DNA from: UBA6623 sp965238125
GTDB taxonomy: Bacteria; Acidobacteriota; Terriglobia; Bryobacterales; UBA6623
Direction: 5' to 3'
Length of the DNA stretch: 64,000 bases
NCBI GenBank assembly: GCA_965238125.1
Contig: OZ250179.1
Location: 3,782,001 to 3,846,000 of the forward strand
The position numbers and the translations under genes were made by a program. Positions 53,287-62,134 of the stretch are shown here, piece after piece; the first letter of the stretch is position 1, and each line of letters begins with the position of its first letter. A model generated the notes under the pieces. It did no database searches. It saw nothing but the letters and a program-made list of their open reading frames with translations, and was not told where the DNA came from.

Positions 53287-53479
53287 TGAAGCTGACCGGG
53301 TTGCGATCCTACACCGGCCTCGCCTGGCGGGCTTCCCGCCAATTTCATCGGCGTTTCCGTTCCCCGGCGAGCGGCCTCATGAACATTACGCTCCCCCACC
53401 GCCCTTCCCCAACGCAACTTCATCACATACTGCTCGATTACTCTCGCGGCTCGGTTTGGAATTCTTGGGGCGACATGGC

Positions 53480-55675
53480 CTAGCGACTTCTTTCAAGCGC
53501 TTGCAACAGCTTCGGCAAGCGCTTTTCCGCGGACCGGTCACGGCCGAACCGCGCCCGGTTGTAGGCATTCGTAATCTGCTGAAAGATCCCCCGCAACTCC
53601 TCGGCTTCGACCGATTCGGTAAATTCCTCTGCGGTCTGCGAGGCCCGCCGGATGAACCCTCGCCGCGCGGTGAGGTCCAACGCCCGCTCATAGAAGAACA
53701 CGGCGTCGGAAAGGCGTCCCCGCCCCGCCAGTACCCGCCGGCCTCGATGAAATCGTACCAGCCGGGACCGTAACTTCCGCGCCCCCCACACAGCACCGAT
53801 GCCCGTGATCATCAGACCGATCAACGCGAGAGCCATGCCGCGGGAGGTTTCGTCGAAGGCCTCTCCGCCGAGCCCGCCGAAGCGGTCTCCCCCCAGACCG
53901 GCTCGCAGGTCCTTCCAAACCGCGGCCAACCAAACCCCCGCCTGCTCCACGGAGCCCGCGAAGTCCGTCAGCACGCGCCGCGATCGTGTCTGCATCTCGC
54001 GAACCAGCATCAGCTGTTGTCCGCGGTCGTAGTCGACCACCCAGCCGCTCCAGGCCGATTCGACCAAGTCCCAATACATCCAAGAATACGTCGACCAAAA
54101 CCCCATCGCTTGATCGGGACCGGGCGGCGTCGGGTCAAATTCCACCCACCCGCGGCCGGGCAAATAAGCCTCCACCCAGCTATGCGCGTCACTCGATCGA
54201 ATTACCTGTTGGCCCGAAAGCGGGTTGTAAACGCCCCCTAGAAAGCCGTTAACCAGGCGCGTGGGCGTCCCCAGAGTTCGCAACATCACGGCCATCGCCG
54301 AGGCAAAATATTCGCAGTGCCCTTCACGACGTTCGAAGACAAAGTGCGCCAACGGGTCTTTGGCACGCTGCTCGGGCAGGGCCAGGGAATAGCCGAACTC
54401 GTTGCGGAAATAGCGTTCGATCGCGGCGGCTTGCGCCCGCGCGCCGCGATGGGGTTTGGCGAGACGATGCGCCAATTCCTCGATGCGCGAGTCGATCGCC
54501 GGCAAGTCGAGATACAAGCCGCGAAACTTATCCGAAAAAAGCTCGACCACATTGGCCACGCGCGGTGGATCGCCGCCGGGCAAACGGCCCATCACCTGAT
54601 AGCGAAGAGGCTGGTACGGCAACAGGGGCGCTCGGTAAGACCCGGTGTTGGTCACCCACAGTTTGCTGAACGTGCCGGCGATCATCTCCGGCTCGCCGGC
54701 GATAAACAGAAAACGCGTCGCCATCGGCGCAACGTCCACCTCATAGTGCACGCGAGGGCCGTCGGCGGTTCTGCGACCCCGCCCCGGCAAAACGTATTGC
54801 CCCTTGCGAGGCTCGACGAGCGCCTCTTCCGTTGCCGGACTCGACCAGCGGACGCCGTCGAAATGGTGCAGCGCCAGCCCGCGCCACTTCAACCGGTCGA
54901 GGTTGGTCCCCGAGGCTTCTTCCACGCGCAGAACCGGCGTGTGATCAATCGCGATCGAGCCGGTAGCACCGAGATTCACCTCTTCGGAAAAGCCGACCGT
55001 GTAGTCCCCACGCAACGGCGCGGTCCAGTTGGTCGCGAAGCTTCTGGGAATCGCCCAAAAAAGCGCGAAGCTCAGGAGCAATATTCCAACGGCGAGGACA
55101 CCGCTCAACAAAACCAAACGACGTCCCAACCGACCCGCCGCGGTGTCGGTGAGAGGCCCCATGACGACAGGAGCGGATCGGCAACCACGCCGAATTTCAA
55201 ACGCCGTGTAGGCCAGGACCGCCAACACCAGAAAACCCACCAAAGCCGCGACGAACTCGACCCCGGCCACAAACATCGAAACCACCACCAAATGCAAGAA
55301 CGACATGACGCCGAGCAAAAGGTAGTCGCGGTTTTGCTCGGCGGTGATCAATCGCAGCGCGGTGAAGAAAAAGAGCATCCGCACCGCGGCGGTAATGAAG
55401 CCGCTCACGACCCAAAAATCCAACGCGAAGAAAAGGATGTAACCGAGCGAAATCAGCGACACCGCCACACGGGGAGCCCGGTGAATCCGACCGCCGAAAA
55501 TCAAATAGAGTCGGCCGCCCAGCGCCGCGACCATGACGAGGATCGAGAAGACATCGAGCCGGTTCGCCGCCGTCAGGGCGAGGAAGCCATTCGCCGTGAG
55601 AAGAACAACGGCAATCTCGAAAACGCGCTCGACGCCCGGGCGGGCGACGGGTTGCACTGGAACGTTCGTGGTCAT
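53480..55675 (-). CDS. TgpA-like membrane transglutaminase-superfamily protein (DUF3488-Transglut-DUF4129)
   Basis: Using the ATG at 55675 the protein has about 731 residues: an N-terminal block of five to six membrane helices (DUF3488-like, about residues 15-200), a periplasmic transglutaminase-like domain with the catalytic triad motifs EGHCEYFASAMAVML (Cys) and SDAHSWVEAYLPGRGWVEFDPTPP (His and Asp), one more membrane segment (ALALIGLMITGIGAVWG), and a DUF4129-like C-terminal cytoplasmic tail. In other bacteria TgpA is linked to envelope processes and is often beside DUF58 and MoxR genes, which are absent here. A peptidase or cross-linking activity on surface proteins is inferred. Confidence 0.88.
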   Translation of the reverse strand: MTTNVPVQPVARPGVERVFEIAVVLLTANGFLALTAANRLDVFSILVMVAALGGRLYLIFGGRIHRAPRVAVSLISLGYILFFALDFWVVSGFITAAVRMLFFFTALRLITAEQNRDYLLLGVMSFLHLVVVSMFVAGVEFVAALVGFLVLAVLAYTAFEIRRGCRSAPVVMGPLTDTAAGRLGRRLVLLSGVLAVGILLLSFALFWAIPRSFATNWTAPLRGDYTVGFSEEVNLGATGSIAIDHTPVLRVEEASGTNLDRLKWRGLALHHFDGVRWSSPATEEALVEPRKGQYVLPGRGRRTADGPRVHYEVDVAPMATRFLFIAGEPEMIAGTFSKLWVTNTGSYRAPLLPYQPLRYQVMGRLPGGDPPRVANVVELFSDKFRGLYLDLPAIDSRIEELAHRLAKPHRGARAQAAAIERYFRNEFGYSLALPEQRAKDPLAHFVFERREGHCEYFASAMAVMLRTLGTPTRLVNGFLGGVYNPLSGQQVIRSSDAHSWVEAYLPGRGWVEFDPTPPGPDQAMGFWSTYSWMYWDLVESAWSGWVVDYDRGQQLMLVREMQTRSRRVLTDFAGSVEQAGVWLAAVWKDLRAGLGGDRFGGLGGEAFDETSRGMALALIGLMITGIGAVWGARKLRSRLVRFHRGRRVLAGRGRLSDAVFFYERALDLTARRGFIRRASQTAEEFTESVEAEELRGIFQQITNAYNRARFGRDRSAEKRLPKLLQALERSR

Positions 55676-55752
55676 CGGGTCAGGCACACGGCACCGCTCG
55701 AATCACCGCCACAAGAACTTTTTCGAACCGTCACTCACAATGCCGCCTTATG

Positions 55753-57480
55753 TTAATCGGCGGCTTTTGCCTCGCCGATATAAGTCGCGACCTGCTCTTC
55801 GAGCAGTTGCAGCGGTAAAGCTCCATCGCGCAACACGACGTCATGAAATTCACGAATATCGAAATTGTCGCCGAGTTCCTTTTCCGCCCGCGCGCGCAGT
55901 TCCTTGATCTGCAGCTCGCCGATCTTGTAGGCCAACGCTTGCCCGGGCCAAGAGATATAGCGGTCAATCTCGGCCGAGTCGCCGAGGTACTCGACGGCCC
56001 GTTCGCGCGTCCACCCGAAAGCGTGCAGGCCGCTATCGACCACCAAGCGCCGCGCCCGAAAACGCTCGCTTTCCAGCTTGCCGAAACGGCTCGTGGCGTC
56101 GGGGTAAACGCCCATCTCCACACCCAGCGATTCCGCGTAGAGCGCCCAGCCTTCAATGTAGGCGGTGGAATGGAAAACCTTGCGAAATTCAGGTAATTCG
56201 TCCAACTCCAGTTGCAACGCGATCTGCAAATGATGCCCCGGGTTGGTTTCGTGCAACACCAACGCCGCCTTGTCGAACTTGATCTCTTCCTCCGGTTTGT
56301 AGGCCTGCAGGTTGAACCACCCGGCTCGGCTGCCGTCGGCGGCGGGCATCTCGTAGTTCGAGGGTGTCTCGGCCTCGCGGTCGGCGGCGATCGGACGAAT
56401 TCCGACCGGCGACCGCGGCAACCGGCGGAAGAAACGCGGCAACTCGGGGTCCACCAGCTTGGCGACATTGCGGCAATAGACGAGCATGTCTTGCTTGCTC
56501 GTAAAACGCTGCTCGGGAATCGCGCGCAGTTGCTTTTCAAACGCCGCCAACTCCCCTTCAAAACCGGTTTCCCGCGCGATCACGAGCATCTCCTTTTCGA
56601 TGCGCTCGACCTCGCGTAAACCCAGGTCGTGAACCTGCTTCGCCGTCAAGTCAGTCGTGGTGAAATGGCGGATCAGCGAAGCGTAACGTTGATTCCCGTC
56701 TTCGAGCGTCGTCACGCCGATTTCCGGTCGCGCTCCCGGCAGGTAGTCCTCGGCCAAGAAACCCCGAAACTTCTTCCAAGCCGGCAGGAAAGTCTCGTTA
56801 TAAGCGGTGGTCCCGGCCTTGAGCAGTCGCTGTTTGTCCGATTCGTCGAAGGCATCGGGGAACTTTCGAAACGCCGCCAATAGAGCCCGCTCATCAGCGG
56901 TCTGCGCCGCCTGCGCATCGAGCTGCTTGATGATCAACTCAATCACCAATCTCGGTTGCCGCAACCCGGCCTTCATCGCTTCCCGGTAGATCGTGATCCG
57001 CTGGTCAATGTAGGGTCCCACCGCTTCCAGACGCCGAACAATGTTTTCGTAATCCTCGGTCGTGCGCGCCGGCATTTCACGGATGGTGAGATAAATCCGC
57101 GTGTGCGGCCCGAAGAGTTGATTCAACCCGGTGAGATACGTCGAAATCTCTTCGACCCCCAGCGAATCGCGGATTTCGTGGAGCAAAAGCCCGCGGCTGA
57201 GGCTGTCTTGCGCGCTTAACGAATCGGGCGCAATCGCGAGCAGCCGTCCTTCATAATCCCGCAGCTTGTCGCGGCGGGCATCGCGAGCGTCGCGCGACCA
57301 ATCCGTCCAGCGATCGTTGTATTCGTTACGGCCCAACGCCGTAGCGGATTCGGGGTAACTTCGTAGTTGCTCCTCGAAATATTCCTCGAAGATGTGGTGA
57401 AGGTTATCCGAATCCGTTTGCGCCATGGCGATCAAAGGCAACCAGAAGGGTAAGAGAAAGCGAAACGCAAGTTTCATCAC
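55753..57480 (-). CDS. DUF885-family secreted protein, probable metallopeptidase
   Basis: The 575-residue protein has a signal peptide (about residues 3-21, LAFRFLLPFWLPLIAMAQ). The family signature HETNPGHHLQ (HExxPGHH-like, about 410-419) and the downstream EGWALYAESLG (about 444-454) resemble a zinc peptidase active site of the HExxH-E type. DUF885 proteins are abundant in Acidobacteria and usually treated as secreted peptidases of unknown substrate. Two adjacent ATG codons exist, and the gene is alone on the strand. The 245-bp region 57481-57725 beyond the start has no supportable gene. Confidence 0.88.
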   Translation of the reverse strand: MMKLAFRFLLPFWLPLIAMAQTDSDNLHHIFEEYFEEQLRSYPESATALGRNEYNDRWTDWSRDARDARRDKLRDYEGRLLAIAPDSLSAQDSLSRGLLLHEIRDSLGVEEISTYLTGLNQLFGPHTRIYLTIREMPARTTEDYENIVRRLEAVGPYIDQRITIYREAMKAGLRQPRLVIELIIKQLDAQAAQTADERALLAAFRKFPDAFDESDKQRLLKAGTTAYNETFLPAWKKFRGFLAEDYLPGARPEIGVTTLEDGNQRYASLIRHFTTTDLTAKQVHDLGLREVERIEKEMLVIARETGFEGELAAFEKQLRAIPEQRFTSKQDMLVYCRNVAKLVDPELPRFFRRLPRSPVGIRPIAADREAETPSNYEMPAADGSRAGWFNLQAYKPEEEIKFDKAALVLHETNPGHHLQIALQLELDELPEFRKVFHSTAYIEGWALYAESLGVEMGVYPDATSRFGKLESERFRARRLVVDSGLHAFGWTRERAVEYLGDSAEIDRYISWPGQALAYKIGELQIKELRARAEKELGDNFDIREFHDVVLRDGALPLQLLEEQVATYIGEAKAAD

Positions 57481-57725
57481 GAGAGCCGAATGCGATCAGG
57501 CAAGCCCTCATTGTAGCCGCCGTCGGCAGCGTGGAAATTGCGGGTTGTTCCGCGGCAGGGCCGTTTCAGCGATAGCCGGTACTCGGCAAGATCGGCGGAC
57601 GATCGTCAGCAAACGGCAACCAGGGCAAGCCGGCACAAATACGAAGAGCCCCGGGGAAGCGAAGGAACGTCCAAGCGACGATTCCTCCACCCCTTCCCGG
57701 GGCCGTCTGCTGCAATCCCGACCCG

Positions 57726-58052
57726 CTAGCGACGTTGCCTGTCGTGCTTTTGGCGATTGATCGCGCGGCTCTGCTTGTTCAGCTTTTTTTGCGCCTTCGC
57801 CCGCTCGCGTGGAGTGAACACGCCGTCGTCGCGGCGGTCGCGCGCAATCGAGCGATGAATCCGAGCCGAGTTGCGTTCGAGCCGCGCCGTCTCACGCGGC
57901 GTCAGATCCCCGCTACTCACACCTTGGCGAATTCGCTTCTGTTGGTTGATCTGTCGCTCGCCAACGTTGGGATGGGCCGCCAGGGCAAGACCGGCGCCCA
58001 GGCTTACGGTGCAAAAGCTGATGGTCAAACGGTGGATAATGTTCTTCTTCAT
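57726..58052 (-). CDS. Small secreted basic protein with two helical repeats
   Basis: The 108-residue protein has a signal peptide (about residues 7-26, SFCTVSLGAGLALAA). The mature part has two repeats of about 33 residues: RIRQGVSSGDLTPRETARLE and RDRRDDGVFTPRERAKAQ, each followed by an Arg/Lys-rich helix. The xxLTPRE turns resemble EF-hand-like helix starts but without a full calcium loop. Similar small repeats are found in many soil bacteria without known function. The ATG has an AAGGAG-type ribosome binding site. Confidence 0.65.
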   Translation of the reverse strand: MKKNIIHRLTISFCTVSLGAGLALAAHPNVGERQINQQKRIRQGVSSGDLTPRETARLERNSARIHRSIARDRRDDGVFTPRERAKAQKKLNKQSRAINRQKHDRQRR

Positions 58053-58382
58053 GGTTCTTCTCCTTTATTCTTCGGCGTCGATCGATCGAGAGCGTGTATC
58101 GTGCTCTTGGTTGGGATAAACTCACGCGGCCCTGAAAAGTTGCGGTGAAAGCGAAAAAATCCGCCCCGTCAAACCGTGCGCGAAACACTCTCATCTCGGT
58201 AGCGCCCGCCGTTCGCCCTGGCCCAAGGGGCAAGGGCAGCGCCACAATGAAACTTTGTGTCCTGGGTTGAGCCGGAAACCAATTGCAAGACGATGTCGCG
58301 AAACACGAAAGGCCGCGACCGTGAGCCGCGACGAAAACGGGTGGAAAGGGGTAGGCGGGTGGGCGAGTGTACCGGGCCGAGC
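58053..58382. other. Intergenic, 330 bp, nothing recognised
   Basis: GC-rich spacer containing the leader of the small secreted protein (divergent side) and no convincing repeat, RNA or protein gene. Confidence 0.45.
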
Positions 58383-58760
58383 TCAGTAGTTGAACTTGAC
58401 TTCCAGCTCTTCTTCCACGTCCTCGCGCGGCACCATGTCAATGGCGTCCCACGGACAGCCGTCGAGGAACGTGTCGTCGGGGCCTTTGCTGATGCATTTC
58501 TTGCAGCCGATGCACGTTTGATAATCGACCTCGATGCGGCCGAAAGGAGGGTGCTCTTCGTCCGAAACCCAGAACATGCATTCCGCCACCGGACAATACG
58601 TAATGCAAACCGGAGACCCCGCGCAACCGGTACAACAATCGTTGATGACCGCAAGCTCCTTGGGCATTTTCTTGCGGGGATTCGTCAACCCATCCGACCA
58701 AGGCTCCATCTTGATGAGCCCGAGATCGATTGCTTCCAAATCTTGTACCGGTGCGGCCAT
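58383..58760 (-). CDS. Ferredoxin with two [4Fe-4S] clusters
   Basis: The 125-residue protein, taken from the ATG at 58760, carries CCTGCAGSPVCITYCPVAEC (cysteines around residues 31-51) and YQTCIGCKKC...DGCPW (cysteines around 70-90), which together supply ligands for two [4Fe-4S] clusters with unusually spaced cysteines. The N- and C-terminal extensions are acidic. It shuttles electrons in the cytosol. It lies divergent from an adenosine-specific-kinase-family gene with about 170 bp between them. The redox partner is not evident. Confidence 0.85.
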   Translation of the reverse strand: MAAPVQDLEAIDLGLIKMEPWSDGLTNPRKKMPKELAVINDCCTGCAGSPVCITYCPVAECMFWVSDEEHPPFGRIEVDYQTCIGCKKCISKGPDDTFLDGCPWDAIDMVPREDVEEELEVKFNY

Positions 58761-58929
58761 GGAGCATCTGTCTCCGAAGGTCCATTGTATCAAACAGGGT
58801 TGTAATACCGAGACGTGCCGCCGGGGTACGAACCAATCGCTTAGCGCCTCCCGCGCCCGAATCAGACCGCGGCGATAAAATGGAGGTCTCCGGCCCGGGT
58901 CGGCTTCACTTTCCGAACAGGAGGCTCAC

Positions 58930-59412
58930 GTGGAACTCAGCACCGTCAAGATGGACATTCCCGAAGGCGCAAACCTGATTCTCGGGCAGTCGCATTTCAT
59001 CAAGACCGTCGAGGATCTCTACGAAATCATCGTCGGCACCGTATCTCAAATGAAATTCGGTATCGCCTTTAATGAAGCCTCGGGGGCCTGCCTGACCAGG
59101 GTCGAAGGAAATGACGATAACCTGCGCGCGGTCGCCGTCAAGAACGCAACGGCGATGGGCGCCGGGCATTGTTTCGTCATAGTAATGACCGACGGCTATC
59201 CGATCAACGTTCTCAACCACATCAAGGATTGCCAAGAGGTCGTTCGGCTTTTCTGCGCAACAGCGAACCCGGTCGAAGTCGTGATCGCCGAAACTGAGCA
59301 GGGGCGAGGTGTGTTGGGCGTGATCGACGGCTCGTCTCCCAAGGGAGTCGAGGGCGAAAGCGATGTCGAATGGCGGCACAATCTGCTGCGCACCATCGGC
59401 TACAAGCGCTAG
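58930..59412 (+). CDS. Adenosine-specific kinase family protein (COG1839-like)
   Basis: The 160-residue protein starts with GTG after a strong AGGAGG ribosome binding site. The sequence (VKMDIPEGANLILGQSHFIK at the start, then AFNEASGACLTRVEGND, GHCFVIVMTDGYPINVLN and the closing GVIDGSSPKGVE) matches a small family annotated as adenosine-specific kinase, best known from thermophilic archaea and bacteria. The biochemical activity is weakly supported in the family and should not be taken as proven. It lies next to the divergent ferredoxin gene and upstream of two repeats. Confidence 0.82.
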   Translation: MELSTVKMDIPEGANLILGQSHFIKTVEDLYEIIVGTVSQMKFGIAFNEASGACLTRVEGNDDNLRAVAVKNATAMGAGHCFVIVMTDGYPINVLNHIKDCQEVVRLFCATANPVEVVIAETEQGRGVLGVIDGSSPKGVEGESDVEWRHNLLRTIGYKR

Positions 59413-59435
59413 CGAGCGCTTGGGGTATAGCAAAC

Positions 59436-59477
59436 CGAGCGGCGCACGTTGGTAAGCGGTATGCGCCGAAGTCGCCC
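59436..59477 (+). repeat. Dispersed repeat, family D, copy 3
   Basis: Diverged copy of the gcgcacgttrgtaagcgg family, just after the adenosine-kinase-like gene and 34 bases before family E copy 3. Confidence 0.55.
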
Positions 59478-59511
59478 GACGCCAAAGAAAGTGGTGGAAC
59501 CGTGATATCGC

Positions 59512-59694
59512 TAGCCCGCTTTTCTCATCGCGTGGCGAGGCAAAGTGCACGAGAGGCCCGTCAGTACGAGGCGCGCGCCGCTTGGCGCGCGGAGGCGTAC
59601 TCGAGCAGTACGGTGAGCACGGCGAGCAAGCGCAACGAAGTAATGGCGGGCCTATCGTGTGCTTTGCCCGTCAGGCGGTGAGAAATGCGGGCTA
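59512..59694 (+). repeat. Family E element (183 bp), copy 3
   Basis: Terminal inverted repeats tagcccgcttttctca and tgagaaatgcgggcta. The interior is very similar to copy 2 and carries a perfect hairpin cgcgcgcc-gctt-ggcgcgcg. Confidence 0.78.
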
Positions 59695-59736
59695 GGCGGT
59701 TCGAAGCCATCCTGTAGGGTGCGGCAGTGGAAACTT

Positions 59737-60033
59737 ATGAAAGTCATCGCTGATCTATGCGTCGTCCCCCTCGGAGTCGGCGTCTCCGTTTCAAAATACG
59801 TGGCCGCCTGCGGCAGGGTGCTCGCCGACGCCGGCCTCAAGACCAGCCTGCACGCCTACGGAACCAACATCGAGGGCGAATGGGACGAGGTTTTTCAAGC
59901 CGTCAAGCGTTGCCATGAGGTGATCCACGAGATGGGTGCACCACGTATCACGACGACCATCAAGCTGGGTACGCGCGTCGATCGGGACCAAACCATGGAA
60001 GACAAAATCCGCAGTGTGGAAGAAAAGAGCTGA
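59737..60033 (+). CDS. Thiamine-binding protein, MTH1187/YkoF-like (DUF77)
   Basis: The 98-residue protein starts at the ATG 59737 (MKVIADLCVVPLGVGVSVS) and continues with YVAACGRVLADAGLKTSLHAYGTNIEGEWDEVFQAVKRCHE, the conserved ferredoxin-like fold of this family. These proteins form tetramers and bind thiamine or related pyrimidines; the exact role is open. The C-terminal segment ITTTIKLGTRVDR matches family members. It lies alone between family E copy 3 and the LytTR regulator. Confidence 0.85.
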   Translation: MKVIADLCVVPLGVGVSVSKYVAACGRVLADAGLKTSLHAYGTNIEGEWDEVFQAVKRCHEVIHEMGAPRITTTIKLGTRVDRDQTMEDKIRSVEEKS

Positions 60034-60086
60034 GTCGCCCCGGGCGCGGTGGAAACTCTCTTCTGTCTCGTACTTTTTTGTGGGCC

Positions 60087-60890
60087 CTACAACTTGAAAA
60101 GCTCACGCAAGCGCTTGGTTTGCCCACGACTGACCGGAATCTCCGTCTGCTCCTTGTCGCTCATCCGCAGTTGATACGTGGACTTGAACCAAGGAATCAC
60201 TTCCTGGATTTTGTTGATGTTGACGAGGAAAGACCGATGCGGCCGCCAGAAATCGGGTGAGTCGAGACTCGATTGTAATTCTTCGATCGTTTTGTAGTTC
60301 GACTGCCCCTCGACGAGCGTCGAGACGACTCGAATCACGCCGTCCTGTGTCGCCGCGTAGATCACTTCCTCGGCGTCGACGAGCAACATGCGATTCTTGC
60401 TCCTGATCAGAAGCTTCGTTCGCGACGACGGAGCGAGATTTTCCATCTGGGCCAGCAGTTGCTCGACGCGGTCGGGCGATTGGGGAGCCTCGGATCTGTT
60501 CCTGGCGCGCTCGATCGAGACGGCCAGTCGTTCCTTGTCGATCGGCTTCAGCAGATAATCGACGGCGTTGACTTCAAAGGCCTCGACGGCATATTGGTCG
60601 TAGGCGGTGGCGAAGATGAAGTGAGGCAGCTCGCCGCCGGCGTCGATCAACTTCCGAACCGTCCCGAGGCCGTCGAGCCCGGGCATGTGGACATCCATGA
60701 AGACCAAGTCGGGCGAGTCGGCCTCGATGCGTTTGAGCGCTTCCAGGCCGTTCCCGGCAGTCCCGATGATTTCCACCTCGGGAAAGGATTTCAACAGAAA
60801 GGCCAGCTCATCGCGAGCCAGCTTTTCATCGTCGACAATGAGCGCCGTCAGCGTCGCCGAAACGGTGGTTTTTTGCTGCTTCTCGGCCAT
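60087..60890 (-). CDS. LytTR-type response regulator
   Basis: The 267-residue protein has a receiver domain (about 15-135) with the acidic pair VDDE, the phospho-acceptor D66 in VFMDVHMPG, ATAYDQYAVEAF and the lysine in YLLKPIDKE. A linker of about 30 residues follows, then a LytTR DNA-binding domain (about 160-262, KLLIRSKNRMLLVDAEEVIYAA...RPHRSFLVNINKI). It is a two-component regulator of the AlgR/LytR class. A sensor kinase would normally be adjacent, but the upstream side holds only a hicA remnant and mobile elements. A TATACT sequence upstream on the minus strand may be its -10 box. Confidence 0.93.
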   Translation of the reverse strand: MAEKQQKTTVSATLTALIVDDEKLARDELAFLLKSFPEVEIIGTAGNGLEALKRIEADSPDLVFMDVHMPGLDGLGTVRKLIDAGGELPHFIFATAYDQYAVEAFEVNAVDYLLKPIDKERLAVSIERARNRSEAPQSPDRVEQLLAQMENLAPSSRTKLLIRSKNRMLLVDAEEVIYAATQDGVIRVVSTLVEGQSNYKTIEELQSSLDSPDFWRPHRSFLVNINKIQEVIPWFKSTYQLRMSDKEQTEIPVSRGQTKRLRELFKL

Positions 60891-61008
60891 CGGAGAAGCC
60901 CCGCCCGACCGGATGGGGGCCTACTTGGCCGTTAGTATAGCTGGCTAAGGAAATACCGATGGAGGGGGCGCCGGCGTCGGACCGAAGTCTCGCACGCCTA
61001 GCGCGACC

Positions 61009-61210
61009 GTGCGCCAGTGCCGGCGAGCCGCCAAGGGGCTCGGCTTCGCATGGCGGAGGCAAACCGGCAGTCATGAGCGTTGGACCCATGCCGACGGACG
61101 CGGGGTGACAATTCCACTACATGGCGGGCGGGGCGATCAGGCCGCCGCTCTATCACAAGATCCTGCGTCAGCTTGGAGTCAGCGAGCAGGAATTCCGTGG
61201 GCTGCGATAA
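61009..61210 (+). pseudogene. hicA-like toxin gene broken by a single-base frameshift
   Basis: The first part encodes LGFAWRRQTGSHERW and DGRGVTIPLHGG, the core of HicA mRNA-interferase toxins including the catalytic histidine in GSH. The next part, in another frame, encodes RPPLYHKILRQLGVSEQEF, the normal HicA C-terminus. Deleting one G from the run at 61130-61133 joins them into a 66-residue protein of normal size. The N-terminus is poorly conserved and no hicB antitoxin gene is adjacent. Confidence 0.65.
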
Positions 61211-61232
61211 GGGTGGAGTCAAGGGCATGGGA

Positions 61233-61503
61233 GTAGATCGGGGACCAGCTCCCGATCTGGAAGGCCGTTAAGACGCTGATATGGAGGCACATCGGCTCGG
61301 AATCATCGTGCTCAGCGTTGCGCTTGCATCTATTCGATTTTGCCCGAGTTTGGGAGCTGGAAGCTGTGAGTAAATTGACGGCCGGGGTTTTCCGCCACGC
61401 TTTAGTCGCGGCAAGTCCTTTCGATTCAGTACGGCGTTAACGCAAATGTCAACCGCCAACCGCTCGAAATCAATTTACTCACAGCTTCCTGTCCCCGATC
61501 TAC
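61233..61503. repeat. Nested inverted-repeat element, 271 bp, probable MITE or IS remnant
   Basis: An outer 13-bp perfect inverted repeat (61233-61245 with 61491-61503) and an inner 20-bp perfect inverted repeat (61359-61378 with 61470-61489) bracket non-coding sequence. On the right the two arms are one base apart; on the left 113 bases separate them. This suggests an element with long terminal repeats that suffered an internal insertion or rearrangement. Confidence 0.6.
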
Positions 61504-61606
61504 CCCACGAACAGAGGGAACGAACCGATTGGGGCCGGCAACGCAGGATTATTGAGTCTCGCAAAATAAAGTGACACCTTTTTGGGGTACGTACGTCTTT
61601 GTATGT

Positions 61607-62134
61607 ATGGGAAATACAAAAGGCGTACGGCGGGATTTCGAGGCCCTGGAGAAGCGCCGTTTCAAAGCGATCCGGTTGGTCGAGCAAGGCTGTAGTCAGT
61701 CCGAGACAGCGAGGCGATTGAAGGTCGCGCGGCAAAGCGTCAGCGAGTGGCTGCGACGATACCGGCGTGACGGCGAAGCCGGGTTGCGCCAGGCCGGCCG
61801 CGCCGGCCGTAAGCCGCTGTTGGACGCCGCGCAGCTCGAACGCCTCGAGGCGTTGCTGCTGGAAGGCCCCGAGGCGCACGGCTTCCCGACGCCGCTGTGG
61901 AGCTGTCCGCGGGTCGCTCGTCTGATCGGAGACGAGTTCGGCGTGCGCTATCACGAGGGCCATGTCTGGAAGATCCTGCGGGCGCTCGGTTGGAGCCCGC
62001 AACGGCCCGTCGGCAAAGCGCGGGAGCGCAACGAAGAGGCCATCCGCGGCTGGCAGCGCAAGACTTGGCCGGCCATTAAAAAAAAGCCCGCAAAGAAGAA
62101 CGTACGATCGTCTTCATCGACGAAAGCGGATTGA
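61607..62134 (+). CDS. IS630-type transposase, N-terminal part (DNA-binding)
   Basis: Starting at the ATG 61607 the frame encodes about 175 residues with a Mu/homeodomain-like helix-turn-helix (CSQSETARRLKVARQSVSEWLRR) and a second winged-helix region (WSCPRVARLIGDEFGVRYHE). It shares an A8 run (62078-62085) with the following frame. The last codons past that run are not family-like, which supports translation by frameshifting into the DDE part. Confidence 0.85.
   Translation: MGNTKGVRRDFEALEKRRFKAIRLVEQGCSQSETARRLKVARQSVSEWLRRYRRDGEAGLRQAGRAGRKPLLDAAQLERLEALLLEGPEAHGFPTPLWSCPRVARLIGDEFGVRYHEGHVWKILRALGWSPQRPVGKARERNEEAIRGWQRKTWPAIKKKPAKKNVRSSSSTKAD
62078..62085 (+). other. Slippery A8 run, candidate -1 frameshift site in IS630-type element
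   Basis: The 0-frame reads AAA AAA AAG; the heptamer A AAA AAG (62080-62086) is a strong -1 slip site. After the slip the frame continues with the DDE domain. Confidence 0.65.

Noticed and set aside
54317..55756. 479-codon open frame antisense to the transglutaminase-type gene
   Set aside because: His/Arg/Gln-rich shadow without domains.
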